Numbered from the stretch's first letter, positions 1-9,008 are shown. The stretch is DNA of 34,135 bases from HRBIN15 sp039630445 (GCA_039630445.1 JBCNVA010000065.1:1-34135), one strand, 5' to 3'. Numbers and translations: made by a program. The notes: generated by a model from the letters alone, not told the origin.

Positions 1-636
1 GCTCTCCTCCTCGCCAGGTTGCAGCTGCGCTTTCTCTATCTCGGCTTGCTGGAAGCGATAGAGATCCAGCATCTGTTCGCGTTCACGCTCGCGTTCAGTA
101 AGGGCGCGCATCTCGCTCTCCATCTGGCGGAGCTGGTGCACCGTTTCGCGCACTTCGGCACGCAGCTTGAGAACCTCCTCGCCCAGCCAGCGATCCAGAA
201 GTTCCAGATGACTGCCCGGCTTCAGCAATGATTGGTGTTCGTGCTGACCGTGCAGGTCCACCAGCAGGTCGCCGATGGTTTTGAGCGTGCTGAGCGGCAC
301 GGGTTGCCCGTTCACCCGTGCGATCGATCGCCCACTCGCTTGCACCTCGCGTGAGAGGTAAAGCAGGCTATCTTCGGGCTGGATGCCCATCTCTTGCAGC
401 ATGGCGTGCAGTTCGGGTTCGTCAGGCAGCTGGAACACGGCGCTGACGCGCAGGCGGTCGGCTCCTGTGCGGATTAGGCTGGGGTCGGCGCGTTCCCCAA
501 GCACAAGGTTCAGCGCGTTCAGCAACATCGACTTGCCCGCGCCGGTCTCCCCCGTCAACACATTAAAACCCGCCTCAAAGGCGATCTCCACTCGCTCAAT
601 GATTGCAAGATTCTCGATATGCAGCTCCAGCAGCAT
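1..636 (-). CDS. recN: DNA repair protein RecN, N-terminal part (cut by window edge)
   Basis: This is the first 212 codons of RecN, an SMC-like ATPase acting early in recombinational repair of double-strand breaks. The translation opens MLLELHIENLAIIERVEI and has a Walker A motif GETGAGKS at residues 29-36, followed by the RecN-typical segment VDLHGQHEHQSLL near residue 140. From about residue 150 it runs into the charged start of the coiled coil. The reading frame stays open to base 1, so the rest of the coiled coil and the C-terminal ATPase half lie outside the window. The start at 634-636 is chosen from family alignment. No Shine-Dalgarno precedes it; TAAAAT lies 8 bases upstream, suggesting a leaderless mRNA. 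Identity is secure from the motifs. Confidence 0.95.
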   Translation of the reverse strand, partial: MLLELHIENLAIIERVEIAFEAGFNVLTGETGAGKSMLLNALNLVLGERADPSLIRTGADRLRVSAVFQLPDEPELHAMLQEMGIQPEDSLLYLSREVQASGRSIARVNGQPVPLSTLKTIGDLLVDLHGQHEHQSLLKPGSHLELLDRWLGEEVLKLRAEVRETVHQLRQMESEMRALTEREREREQMLDLYRFQQAEIEKAQLQPGEEES

Positions 637-644
637 CGGTTTAG

Positions 645-650
645 ATTTTA
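645..650 (-). promoter_or_regulatory. -10 element of recN, leaderless type
   Basis: On the minus strand TAAAAT is followed by 8 bases and then the recN ATG, so transcription should start at or next to the start codon. The -35 region is weak. No Shine-Dalgarno is visible. Confidence 0.45.
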
Positions 651-797
651 CCTGCCATGTCGGTTAGGGGATCAGATACTCCAATCCTCTCGGAATTACT
701 GCTGGGGCGCAGGGTGGATATTCCATCGTAGCACGCCATTCGCTCTGCGATTCGGCAAAATGTTCTACGCGACCTGGTGTGTCTATGAATTGTGAAC

Positions 798-957
798 TTA
801 TATCAGTCGGGTTTTCAAACGGCACAGTATTCTGGACGGCTCAAGCCGCTCCTGTGCAGACGAAGCCGACCTCCGTCGGCTGTAGCCCGCGGAGGCGGGC
901 TTCGTTTGCCAAGGAACGGCTTTAGCCGTGTATCACTTGACGCCCCAATTGGTATTA
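798..957. repeat. Nested-palindrome repeat element, copy 1
   Basis: This element occupies most of the recN/Rieske intergenic region (637-1020); outside it and the two promoters I see nothing in that gap. Its core, 836-929, is a long imperfect palindrome: ACGGCTCAAGCCGCTCC at 836-852 pairs with GGAACGGCTTTAGCCGT at 913-929, and smaller hairpins lie within. It ends in AATTGGTATTA (947-957); the left end TTATATCAGT is a degenerate inverse of that terminus. Copy 2 at 7805-7940 shares the terminus TAATACC, the word CAAGTG at the same offset (19-24 bases from the end) and the 9-mer AAACGGCAC. It looks like a short non-autonomous, MITE-like family. There is no coding sequence. Confidence 0.6.
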
Positions 958-1005
958 GATTGTTTCTTCGGGTTTGTTTGACTGAACACGGGCAGCCACG
1001 CTCGG

Positions 1006-1011
1006 TATAAT
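1006..1011 (+). promoter_or_regulatory. -10 element of the Rieske gene, leaderless type
   Basis: A perfect TATAAT lies 9 bases before the ATG at 1021, with a TGAACA candidate -35 at 983-988 (17-base spacer). There is no Shine-Dalgarno. The predicted transcription start falls on or beside the ATG. Confidence 0.6.
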
Positions 1012-1020
1012 TCCCCTGCT

Positions 1021-2118
1021 ATGCGCTCATTCGATATCGAGGAGGATATTCGTGTGGCGTGGACGCTGCCAGGCTGGGTCTACACCGATCCCGAGGTGTA
1101 TGAACATGCAAAGCACGCCGTGTTTGCTCGCAGCTGGCAGCTGGTGGCTGATGTGGATGTGGTCAAGGTGCCGGGGCAGGTCTATCCGTTTACGCTGCTG
1201 GAGGGTTGCTTGAATGAACCGCTGCTACTGACCCGCGATATGGAGGATCGCATCCACTGCCTTTCGAATGTCTGCACGCATCGAGGCAATTTGGTGTGCG
1301 AGGCGGCGGGCAACGAACGGTTCCTGCGCTGCCGCTACCATGGGCGACGCTTCCGCTTAGACGGCAAGTTCCTCCATATGCCTGAGTTCGAGCAGGTCGA
1401 AGGCTTTCCCTCCGAGCGGGACGACCTGCCGCGCGTGCCGTTCGCGATCTGGGAACGCTTTATTTTTGTATCGCTGGAGCCAGCCTGCTCGTTTGAGGAG
1501 TACATCCGCCCTGTGGTGGAGCGCGTCGGCTGGATCCCCGTGCGGGAGTTCGTGTTTGACCCCAATCGTTCGCGCGACTATCTGGTGCGGGCGAATTGGG
1601 CGCTCTATTGCGACAACTACCTGGAAGGCGTCCAGATCCCGTTCGTGCATGCGGGGCTGAACCAGGTGCTGGACTACGGCAGCTATCGCACCGAGCTGTT
1701 TGAATATTGCAACTTGCAGGTCGGGATCGCCAAAGGCGGTGAGGACTGTTTTGACCTGCCGCCCGATTCGCCAGACTATGGGCAGAACATCGCGGCTTAC
1801 TACTTCTGGCTGTTCCCCAACCTGATGCTGAACTTCTACCCGTGGGGGCTATCCATCAACATCGTGCGTCCGCTGGGCGTGGATTTGACCCGTGTCTCGT
1901 TCCTGAGCTATGTGTGGGACTACTCCAAGATCGGGGTAGGCGCAGGAGCAGAGCTGGACAAGGTAGAGCGTGAGGACGAAGCGGTGGTGGAATCGACGCA
2001 GCGGGGAGTACGCTCACGCCTCTACACGCGCGGACGCTACTCGCCCACGCGGGAGCAGGGCGTGCACCACTTCCACAGGCTCCTTGCGCGATTCCTCAAC
2101 GCCCCAGCGGAGCCGTAG
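1021..2118 (+). CDS. Rieske [2Fe-2S] ring-hydroxylating oxygenase alpha-subunit-like protein
   Basis: The 365-residue protein has the two-domain layout of Rieske non-heme iron oxygenases. The N-terminal Rieske domain carries CTHRGN with C85 and H87 and CRYHG with C104 and H107, the complete [2Fe-2S] ligand set. The catalytic domain has the usual DNYLEG motif near residues 198-203 and the carboxylate-bearing EDEAVVES segment near the C-terminus. The first iron-ligand histidine of the D-N-x2-E-x-x-H-x4-H motif is glutamine (Q205, codon CAG at 1633-1635); the second, H210, is kept. Mononuclear iron binding may therefore be altered or lost. The substrate is unknown; no reductase or ferredoxin gene lies beside it. 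It appears to be a leaderless single gene. Confidence 0.85.
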   Translation: MRSFDIEEDIRVAWTLPGWVYTDPEVYEHAKHAVFARSWQLVADVDVVKVPGQVYPFTLLEGCLNEPLLLTRDMEDRIHCLSNVCTHRGNLVCEAAGNERFLRCRYHGRRFRLDGKFLHMPEFEQVEGFPSERDDLPRVPFAIWERFIFVSLEPACSFEEYIRPVVERVGWIPVREFVFDPNRSRDYLVRANWALYCDNYLEGVQIPFVHAGLNQVLDYGSYRTELFEYCNLQVGIAKGGEDCFDLPPDSPDYGQNIAAYYFWLFPNLMLNFYPWGLSINIVRPLGVDLTRVSFLSYVWDYSKIGVGAGAELDKVEREDEAVVESTQRGVRSRLYTRGRYSPTREQGVHHFHRLLARFLNAPAEP

Positions 2119-2181
2119 TGGCTGCACCCTCAGGTTCCACGCAATCAACAAGGCAGTAAGGTAGAATTGGAGAGGGAGACC

Positions 2182-4254
2182 ATGAACAGGCTTGCTGTTA
2201 TCGTGTTAGGTGGATGGCTTGTGGCTGTCAGCGCGATGGCGCAGAAGGTGGAGTTCCCGCTCGGCTGGTACTCCTTTGAGGAGATTGCCAAGAAACTCTC
2301 GGTCGCGGACAAGAAGGTCGAGTGCGCCCCTGAGCTGCGCCAGAAGGTTGCCCTGATCCATCTCAAGCCGCGTGACTGGGACGAGGCGCGTACCCTGCTG
2401 CAACAGGCACTGGATCTCCGAATTTCCCGAGTTAGCCGCGATGGATCGCGCTGGAAATTGAGCCGCGACCCGAAGGTGGTAGAAACCGAACGCAAGCGGC
2501 GTCAGCAGCTGGCAAACTATCTCGAAAAGCGCCTCCAGCGAGAGCATGAACTGATCCAGCAGCTGCTGAACAAGAATCTGACTGACGAGCAATGGTTGCA
2601 GCTCCTAATCCAGGAACAGCCCGATGCGCTCGAGAGCATGGATGCACAACAGCGCGAGCAACTGATCAAGAGAGCGCAAGAGGTTATTCGCTTCGTAAGG
2701 CAGATGCCATTTGAGGCGTTCTTTCGTAGCTGGCGTGCAATCGCCCGATTGCGCAAGGCGTTTGACGAATCGATCAGATACCGTGACATCTCCCGTGAGG
2801 AGTATCCACAGCATGTGGCGCAGTTTCTAAAGCAGAACCCGCTGGAAAGCTTTGGGATCGATCCAGAGGTGCTGCGGTGGGCGAAGCAAGCAGCGCAACA
2901 GGAAATCCCTACAGAGTTTATAGGAGGTTCCCCGCTGGGAGCGTTGGAGGATCCTGAGGCGAAGCAGCTGCTGGCGCTACAACTTTTAGATGAGGTTGGC
3001 AAAGCTTATCTGGAGATATGGTCGTACAGCCTCATGGCGTCGCAGATGCGTCCTGCCCTGAGCGTGTTAGAGGCGCTGGAGCAGGGAGTGGTTGCGCAAG
3101 AGTATACAATCGCCGTGCCGCCCGAAGCGGCTGCGCTGTGCCTGAACGATGCCGAAGGCAAGATTGTGCCTCTGGGCGCTACACAGCCGATCTCAATGCG
3201 CGTGCTGGGGGTTATCAGGTGGTCTCCACGCGGAAGCTGCTCCCGGAGGATCCGCATCCTACCTGATCCACGATGGCAAGTTAAAACGCCCAGTGAAATC
3301 GGTCAGCGTACCTTGCTCTACTTGTCCCCAAAGGGTGTGCAGCGCATTTTTGAGGCGATGGATCGATCGCTACTGGAAGCCTATGAGCGAGCGTATCAGC
3401 AACACCAAACCCTGATGCGCGAATCGGTGCTCAATCGCCCCCTCAAAGCAAAGCCAGAGCAACATGAGCACCTTCTGCGCTGGCTGGCAGCATGGGCACG
3501 CGAACATCAGCAGGAGATTGTTGCGGAGATGGATGTATCGATGCTCCTGCTTGAGCCGCTAAAAGGCAACACCTTGAAGCAGGTGCTGGAGCAGCTGGAG
3601 CAGCCGTCTCTCTTTCAGCAGCGCCCTCTTCCCCTGGAACGCCTCGGCAATGTGTGGGTGCTGCGCAACTGGATGGCGTTCGTGGATCGGGTGGTGGATT
3701 ATCCCTTCGCCGCGCTCAAACAGCTGGCGTATTCAGAACACAAATACGCCGATTGGGTGCGATTTTATCAGCAAACAACTGCTGAGCAAATCGCTTGGAT
3801 TTTCTGGATAGAACCTGATGTTGGTACACAGGGGATTTTCCATCCTAAAGGCAGTTCCTTCTTGTTGGGAGACTATGATGTCGTGATGGCGTGGGTTGCG
3901 GTGGCTATTCTTCAGAGCTTGCCTGAGCAGGAGCGTGCGCGGCTCCTCTCTAAGGATGAAGAGGAGACTGTGGAGATCCCTCTGTCTCGTCTCGATCCAA
4001 GGGCGCTTCTGAGCCTCACTGCAGCGTTGCAGAAAATCTGCGGAAAGCAGATAGGATACCACCCCTGGCGGGAGCTGCTCCTGTCGCCTGATCTCCCTGG
4101 GGAATTAGCAAGCAAGGTCATCCTGCAGAAAGATTCCGAGTGGGCGCTTGTGATCCCTCGTGACCCTTCGGAGCCTCCTGAAAGGATCTTGTATGGTACA
4201 TTCTCCCTCAACGGTCAACCTCTGCGGCGCTATCAAGAAGAAGCGGAGCCTTGA
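2182..4254 (+). CDS. Secreted protein of unknown function with an STN-like N-terminus
   Basis: I do not recognise a full-length family. The 690-residue product begins with a clear signal peptide (MNRLAVIVLGGWLVAVSAMA, cleavage probably before QKVEF). Residues 22-90 resemble the short N-terminal domain of secretins and TonB receptors, with a 'which residues, how many, what value' pattern of short strands and helices. This resemblance is weak. Residues 90-330 are rich in Gln, Glu and Arg and predicted helical. The start at ATG 2182 is favoured over an in-frame TTG at 2167 because GGAGAGGGAG sits just before it and because the signal peptide then starts properly. Its end lies 25 bases before mfd, so the two may be co-transcribed. 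A periplasmic or cell-surface location is likely. Confidence 0.75.
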   Translation: MNRLAVIVLGGWLVAVSAMAQKVEFPLGWYSFEEIAKKLSVADKKVECAPELRQKVALIHLKPRDWDEARTLLQQALDLRISRVSRDGSRWKLSRDPKVVETERKRRQQLANYLEKRLQREHELIQQLLNKNLTDEQWLQLLIQEQPDALESMDAQQREQLIKRAQEVIRFVRQMPFEAFFRSWRAIARLRKAFDESIRYRDISREEYPQHVAQFLKQNPLESFGIDPEVLRWAKQAAQQEIPTEFIGGSPLGALEDPEAKQLLALQLLDEVGKAYLEIWSYSLMASQMRPALSVLEALEQGVVAQEYTIAVPPEAAALCLNDAEGKIVPLGATQPISMRVLGVIRWSPRGSCSRRIRILPDPRWQVKTPSEIGQRTLLYLSPKGVQRIFEAMDRSLLEAYERAYQQHQTLMRESVLNRPLKAKPEQHEHLLRWLAAWAREHQQEIVAEMDVSMLLLEPLKGNTLKQVLEQLEQPSLFQQRPLPLERLGNVWVLRNWMAFVDRVVDYPFAALKQLAYSEHKYADWVRFYQQTTAEQIAWIFWIEPDVGTQGIFHPKGSSFLLGDYDVVMAWVAVAILQSLPEQERARLLSKDEEETVEIPLSRLDPRALLSLTAALQKICGKQIGYHPWRELLLSPDLPGELASKVILQKDSEWALVIPRDPSEPPERILYGTFSLNGQPLRRYQEEAEP

Positions 4255-4279
4255 GGGGAAAAGGTACACTTGATTCTGG

Positions 4280-7200
4280 ATGGTACCGAATTGGCTGAAG
4301 CAGCTACACAGCAGGCTGCCTGCTCCTAAGCGTGCGCATCCTTTAGTTTGGTACGCAGTATGCCCTGAGGCAGCGCCTATCCTGACGGCGGGGCTGATCA
4401 CGGAGCGGGAATCGCCTGTGCTGGTGATTACACCCTCGCTGGAGCGTGCCGAGCAGTGGCTCGCGGTGCTGTTGCGGCTCGGTATCCCTGAATCGCGCCT
4501 ACTGCGCGTGCCCCCTGGCTTGACCCCGATTATGGAGCCGACGGGCATGGAGCGCGAGGTGCTGCACGAGCGAATTCAGGCGATGCGCGTGCTGCGGCGT
4601 CGTGAAGCCGTCTGCCTGATTGTCCCGATCGCGGCTGCTCTGCAACGCACGATACCCCCTGCCCTGTTTGAAGCGGAATGCCTGCGCCTGGGGGTGGCAT
4701 CGCCTGACCAATCGGACGACTCGGGCGATTCGGACTTGATTACCGCCATCGAGCCAGATGCGCTCATCCGTCGCCTGCTGGAGGACGGCTACGAATATCA
4801 GGAGCCAGTGCGCCTGCCAGGGCACTTTGCACGGCGGGGCGGTATCGTCGATGTGTTCCCGATGGGAGCTAGCTCACCGGTGCGCATCGAATTCTTTGGT
4901 GACGAGATCGTGAGCCTGCGCCGCTTCGACCCCGCCACCCAGCGTTCGATAGCAAACCTCCGCACGGCGCTCCTTCCGCCAGCCCGCGAGGTGCCGATGG
5001 GCAACCCAGCACTGGGGGAGCGCATCCGTGCAGAATGGGAGGCACAGATCGAAAAGCAGCCCAAATCGCTGCATGCCATGCTGCGCGAGAACCTCGAAGC
5101 CGATTTGCACCCCCTTGCGCAAGGCGCGCCCTTCGACCGACTGGAACTTTACCTACCTTGGCTGCTTCACGAGCGTGCATGCCTCATCGACTATCTGCCG
5201 GACGATGGCTTGCTGATTCTGGATGAGCCGTTGCGCCTTCAGATAGCCTATCAGCGCGTTGTGGAGGAGGTGCAGCAGGCGCTCGACTCACGCGCGGCGC
5301 GGGGCGACATCATCCCGCTACGCGCTACCGACTATCTGGAGCCTGCGCCGCGCCTCTATGTCCACAACTTCACTTTGGTGCTGTCCAGCATGTCCGCGCC
5401 ATCGGACGCGCAGAGTGAGCAAGCCGAGTGGGCGCGTGCTTTAGGGGAACCGTTTGAGGTTGAGGCACGCTCGCTGGAGACGGCGCGCGGGCGACTGCCC
5501 GACCTGTGGAACAGCCTGCGTCGCTGGTACGAGGCAGGCTATCAAGTGGTGATCGCAACCGATCGTCTGCATCAGGTGAAACGCGCCCTGCAAGCGGCGG
5601 AGCTACCATATCAGGAGTCGGAGGGTGCGGACGCCGCCATGCCACGCCTGCTGCTCTGGCGGGGCAATCTGGGGGGTGGCTTCGTATGGGACGCGCAGCG
5701 GTTCGCGCTGATTACCGACGCGGAGCTGTTCGAACGCAACCGCCTGCGCTTGCCTCCCCGACGCTTCAACGAGGGTATTCCCATCACCTCGATTATGGAC
5801 CTGCAGCCCGGCGACTATGTGGTGCATATCCACCACGGGATCGGCATCTTTCGTGGGCTGACCACATTGGAGCGTGACGGGGTCAAGCGCGAATATTTGC
5901 TGATTGAGTATGCGCCCCCTGATCGCATCTATGTGCCCACTGACCAACTGGATCGGGTGCAGAAATATATCCCGCCCGATGACAAACCGCCCGAAATCCA
6001 TCGGCTAAGCAGCACTGTGTGGGCGCGGCAGGTGGCGCAGGCACGGCGCAAGGTGAAGGAGATCGCCCAAGAGCTGGTACGCCTCTATGCGTTGCGCGAG
6101 AAGGCGACCCGCCCGCCCTGCGAACCCGACACCCCGTGGCAAGAGGAGATGGAAGCGGGCTTCCCCTACATCGAAACGCCCAGTCAGCTGCAGGCAATTC
6201 AGGAGGTCAAGCGCGATCTGGAATCACTCCATCCGATGGATCGGCTGCTGGTGGGCGATGTAGGCTTCGGCAAAACGGAGGTCGCCCTGCGTGCCGCCTT
6301 CAAAGCCATCATGTCGGGGCGTCAGGTTGCACTGATGTGCCCCACCACGGTGCTTGCCTATCAGCACTGGCAGACCTTCACCGAGCGGTTCGAGCCGTTT
6401 GGCGTGCGCGTTGAGCTGTTGAGCCGCCTGATTTCACCAGCGGAGCAGCGGCGCGTCCTGCACGGGCTAAAAACGGGTGCGGTCGATATGGTCATCGGCA
6501 CGCACCGCCTGCTCTCCAAAGATGTGCAGTTCAAAAACTTGGGGCTGGTGATTATCGACGAGGAGCAGCGCTTCGGTGTGATGCAAAAGGAGCGGTTCAA
6601 GCAGCTGCGCACCATGGTCGATGTGCTGTCGATGAGCGCGACGCCCATCCCGCGCACGCTCTATATGGCGCTCACCGAGATTCGCGACATGAGCCTTATC
6701 ACCGATCCGCCACCGGGCAGGTTGCCGATTCGCACCTATGTGCAGCCCTACACCGATTGGACAGTTCGGGAGGCGATCTTGCGTGAGCTACAGCGTGACG
6801 GGCAAGTGTTTTATGTCGTGCCGCGCATTCAGGGCATCGAGCATGTGGCGGAGCGCATCAAGAAGCTGGTGCCGCACGCGCGGGTCGCCGTCGCGCACGG
6901 GCAAATGTCCGCCCTGCAGATGGAGAAAATCGTGTTGGATTTCTATCGACGCAAGTATGATGTGCTGGTCAGCACCACCATTATCGAAAACGGGCTGGAT
7001 ATGCCGAATGTGAACACGCTGATTGTGGAGGGGGCAGAGCGGTTCGGATTGGCGCAGCTTTATCAGCTGCGTGGGCGGGTGGGGCGCTCCGACCGACAAG
7101 CGTATGCCTATTTCCTGTTCAAGCCGGGCAAACTGAGCGAGAAGGGGGAGGAACGGCTCCAGGCGCTCAAGGAGTTCTCCCATCTCGGATCGGGCTTCGC

Positions 7201-7807
7201 GCTGGCACTGCGCGATCTGGAGATTCGGGGCGCGGGCAACCTGCTGGGCGAGGAGCAGCATGGCGCGATGCGCTTGGTCGGCTTTGAACTCTATCAGGCG
7301 ATGCTGCGCGATGCTATCCGCCACCTGCGTCAGGGCGAAACGCACTGGTCGCTGGATGCGCCGTTGGAGGAGGAACTGCCCCCTGTGCAGCTGCCCATCG
7401 ACGCCTACATCCCAGCCGACTATATCCCCGATGTGGCGCAGCGTCTGGGCTACTACAAGCGCATCGCGGGCAGCCGCACACGCGAGGAACTGAAAGACCT
7501 GGTACGCGAGTTGCGCGACCGCTACGGACCGCTGCCCGTGCCCCTCAAAAATCTGCTGCGGATTATGGAGGTGCGGATCTTGGCGCATGCGCTGGGCGCT
7601 GCCTGCCTCAGTAGCGAGGATCATCGGATAGTTGTCAAATTCAAGCCTGAGCACCGCCTGAAGGCGCGTTGGCAGCTTGCCCTGCAGCGACAGTTCCCTT
7701 CGCTGCGCACCCAGCCCGATGAACTGAGCCTTCCCTTAGGCAAGCAGCCGCTGGAAGCGTTGCTCAATGTGCTTACCGCGCTAAAAGCGTTACGAGAGGG
7801 GCACTAA
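4280..7807 (+). CDS. mfd: Transcription-repair coupling factor Mfd
   Basis: Mfd removes RNA polymerase stalled at lesions and recruits UvrA. The 1175-residue length is normal. Order of domains: UvrB-like N-terminal part including RRGGIVDVFP near 187; RNA polymerase-interacting CarD-like domain starting with PGDYVVHIHHGIGIF near 510; RecG-type helicase with Walker A GDVGFGKT (659-666), DEEQ (760-763), SATPIPRTLYMAL, and the motif V/VI segments STTIIENGLDMPN and QLRGRVGRSDRQAYAYF; then the TRCF C-terminal domain after GAGNLLGEEQHG. ATG 4280 is used; a purine-rich GAGGGGAAAAGG lies about 16 bases upstream, rather far. The stop TAA (7805-7807) coincides with the first bases of a repeat element. 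Confidence 0.97.
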   Translation: MVPNWLKQLHSRLPAPKRAHPLVWYAVCPEAAPILTAGLITERESPVLVITPSLERAEQWLAVLLRLGIPESRLLRVPPGLTPIMEPTGMEREVLHERIQAMRVLRRREAVCLIVPIAAALQRTIPPALFEAECLRLGVASPDQSDDSGDSDLITAIEPDALIRRLLEDGYEYQEPVRLPGHFARRGGIVDVFPMGASSPVRIEFFGDEIVSLRRFDPATQRSIANLRTALLPPAREVPMGNPALGERIRAEWEAQIEKQPKSLHAMLRENLEADLHPLAQGAPFDRLELYLPWLLHERACLIDYLPDDGLLILDEPLRLQIAYQRVVEEVQQALDSRAARGDIIPLRATDYLEPAPRLYVHNFTLVLSSMSAPSDAQSEQAEWARALGEPFEVEARSLETARGRLPDLWNSLRRWYEAGYQVVIATDRLHQVKRALQAAELPYQESEGADAAMPRLLLWRGNLGGGFVWDAQRFALITDAELFERNRLRLPPRRFNEGIPITSIMDLQPGDYVVHIHHGIGIFRGLTTLERDGVKREYLLIEYAPPDRIYVPTDQLDRVQKYIPPDDKPPEIHRLSSTVWARQVAQARRKVKEIAQELVRLYALREKATRPPCEPDTPWQEEMEAGFPYIETPSQLQAIQEVKRDLESLHPMDRLLVGDVGFGKTEVALRAAFKAIMSGRQVALMCPTTVLAYQHWQTFTERFEPFGVRVELLSRLISPAEQRRVLHGLKTGAVDMVIGTHRLLSKDVQFKNLGLVIIDEEQRFGVMQKERFKQLRTMVDVLSMSATPIPRTLYMALTEIRDMSLITDPPPGRLPIRTYVQPYTDWTVREAILRELQRDGQVFYVVPRIQGIEHVAERIKKLVPHARVAVAHGQMSALQMEKIVLDFYRRKYDVLVSTTIIENGLDMPNVNTLIVEGAERFGLAQLYQLRGRVGRSDRQAYAYFLFKPGKLSEKGEERLQALKEFSHLGSGFALALRDLEIRGAGNLLGEEQHGAMRLVGFELYQAMLRDAIRHLRQGETHWSLDAPLEEELPPVQLPIDAYIPADYIPDVAQRLGYYKRIAGSRTREELKDLVRELRDRYGPLPVPLKNLLRIMEVRILAHALGAACLSSEDHRIVVKFKPEHRLKARWQLALQRQFPSLRTQPDELSLPLGKQPLEALLNVLTALKALREGH

Positions 7808-7940
7808 TACCCATCACCATTCCAAGTGCCGTTTCGAGTGCCGTCATCGTCGGCGGGAACGCCGACGCTACGAACACGCCCTGCGTAGCGTCAGCGTCTC
7901 GCTGACGACATCACGGCGTTTGCTCTGCTAATTGGTATTA
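7805..7940. repeat. Nested-palindrome repeat element, copy 2, between convergent stop codons
   Basis: The 136-base element begins TAATACCCAT and ends ATTGGTATTA, near-perfect terminal inverted repeats. Its first three bases are the mfd stop codon and its last three are the corA stop codon read on the other strand. Inside are two 8-bp hairpins (CGTCGGCG/CGCCGACG and CGTCAGCG/CGCTGACG) joined by GCTACG/CGTAGC, all nested in one imperfect palindrome with arms of about 33 bases. GTGCCGTTT at 7826-7834 is the reverse complement of AAACGGCAC in copy 1. It may act as a bidirectional transcription terminator, although no T tract follows the stems. Confidence 0.65.
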
Positions 7941-9008
7941 CAACCAGCCCTTGCGACGGAAGTAGTAAAGCAGTCCGCTGGCTACCGTAAGCATCAGCAG
8001 GAGCGCTGCGGGGTAGCCGTAGCGCCAGCCCAGTTCTGGCATATATTCAAAGTTCATCCCGTAGATGCCTGCGATAAAGCTTAGGGGCATAAACAGCGTC
8101 GCGATGATCGTGAGCATCTTCATCACTTCGTTGAGCCGATTGCTCGTGGCGGAGAGGTGCAGCTCCACCAGGTTGCTGAGCATCTCGCGATAGGTGTTCA
8201 GATTCTCAATCACATACATCAGGTGGTCATAGACATCGCGCAGGTAGAGGCGCGTCGCTTCGTGGATGTAGGGCGTTTCGGCGCGGACGAGCCAGCCGAG
8301 CGCCTCGCGCAAGGGCCACGCAGCGTGATGGAATTCCAGCAGCGCGTGCCGCCACGACTGGATCGATTGCAGCAAGACACCATCCGCTTGCCCCATCAAC
8401 TGCACTTCCAGTTTCTCGATATGGTCGCCCACATGCTCCAGCACCACGAAGTAGTGGTCGACAATTGCATCGATAAGCGAATAAGCCAGGAAGTCGGCAC
8501 CGCGCGCTCGCAGTCGGCTCTGCGCCGTGCGCAATCGTTCCCGCACGGGTTCGAACACATCCCCTTCGCGCTCCTGAAATGAGAGTACGAAGTCCGTGCC
8601 GATCACGAGGCTCACCTGTTCCGATTCGATGCGTTGTGCGTTCGGGTCATAGGTGAGCATGCGCATCACGAGATAGAGGTAGCCCTCGTACTCTTCCGCC
8701 TTGGGACGCTGGTGCGTGTTGAGAATGTCTTCCAAGGTGAGCGGGTGTAGTTGGAAGGCTTCGGCCAGGGCGCGCATAGCGTCCACATCGTGCAATCCCA
8801 CCACATCGAGCCACAGCGTCATGCCTGCCTGCCGCAGGTTTGTGCACTCACCAGGGCTAAGCGTGTATTCGTTGAGAGTGGTCTGATCATACAGAAAGGC
8901 ACGGCAATAGACCTGCTCCACCTTGGGCTGCCCGATGTAGACGGGTGTGCCCGGTGGCAGACCCGCCTTTTTCGCACGCCCTTTCGATGACTTGATTACC
9001 TCTTCCAT
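7938..9008 (-). CDS. corA: CorA-family magnesium/cobalt transporter
   Basis: CorA forms a pentameric Mg2+ (or Co2+) channel in the inner membrane. The 356-residue protein has a long cytosolic alpha/beta N-terminal domain with the family-typical TLEDILNTHQRPKAEEY, a long helix, and two C-terminal membrane segments. The signature YGMNFE (GMN at 317-319) follows the first membrane helix, and the protein ends in a basic FRRKGWL tail. A preceding basic stretch at the N-terminus (KSSKGRAKK) is additional. Its ATG overlaps the stop codon of the upstream small gene by one base (TGATG), indicating an operon. No Mg-sensing leader is visible. Confidence 0.95.
   Translation of the reverse strand: MEEVIKSSKGRAKKAGLPPGTPVYIGQPKVEQVYCRAFLYDQTTLNEYTLSPGECTNLRQAGMTLWLDVVGLHDVDAMRALAEAFQLHPLTLEDILNTHQRPKAEEYEGYLYLVMRMLTYDPNAQRIESEQVSLVIGTDFVLSFQEREGDVFEPVRERLRTAQSRLRARGADFLAYSLIDAIVDHYFVVLEHVGDHIEKLEVQLMGQADGVLLQSIQSWRHALLEFHHAAWPLREALGWLVRAETPYIHEATRLYLRDVYDHLMYVIENLNTYREMLSNLVELHLSATSNRLNEVMKMLTIIATLFMPLSFIAGIYGMNFEYMPELGWRYGYPAALLLMLTVASGLLYYFRRKGWL

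Noticed and set aside
792..1010. 72-codon open frame before the Rieske gene
   Set aside because: It covers the palindromic repeat and the TATAAT promoter; no ribosome-binding site or family.
6788..7654. Long minus-strand open frame (288 codons) inside mfd
   Set aside because: It is antisense to conserved Mfd helicase motifs, has no family resemblance and arises from GC-rich codon use.
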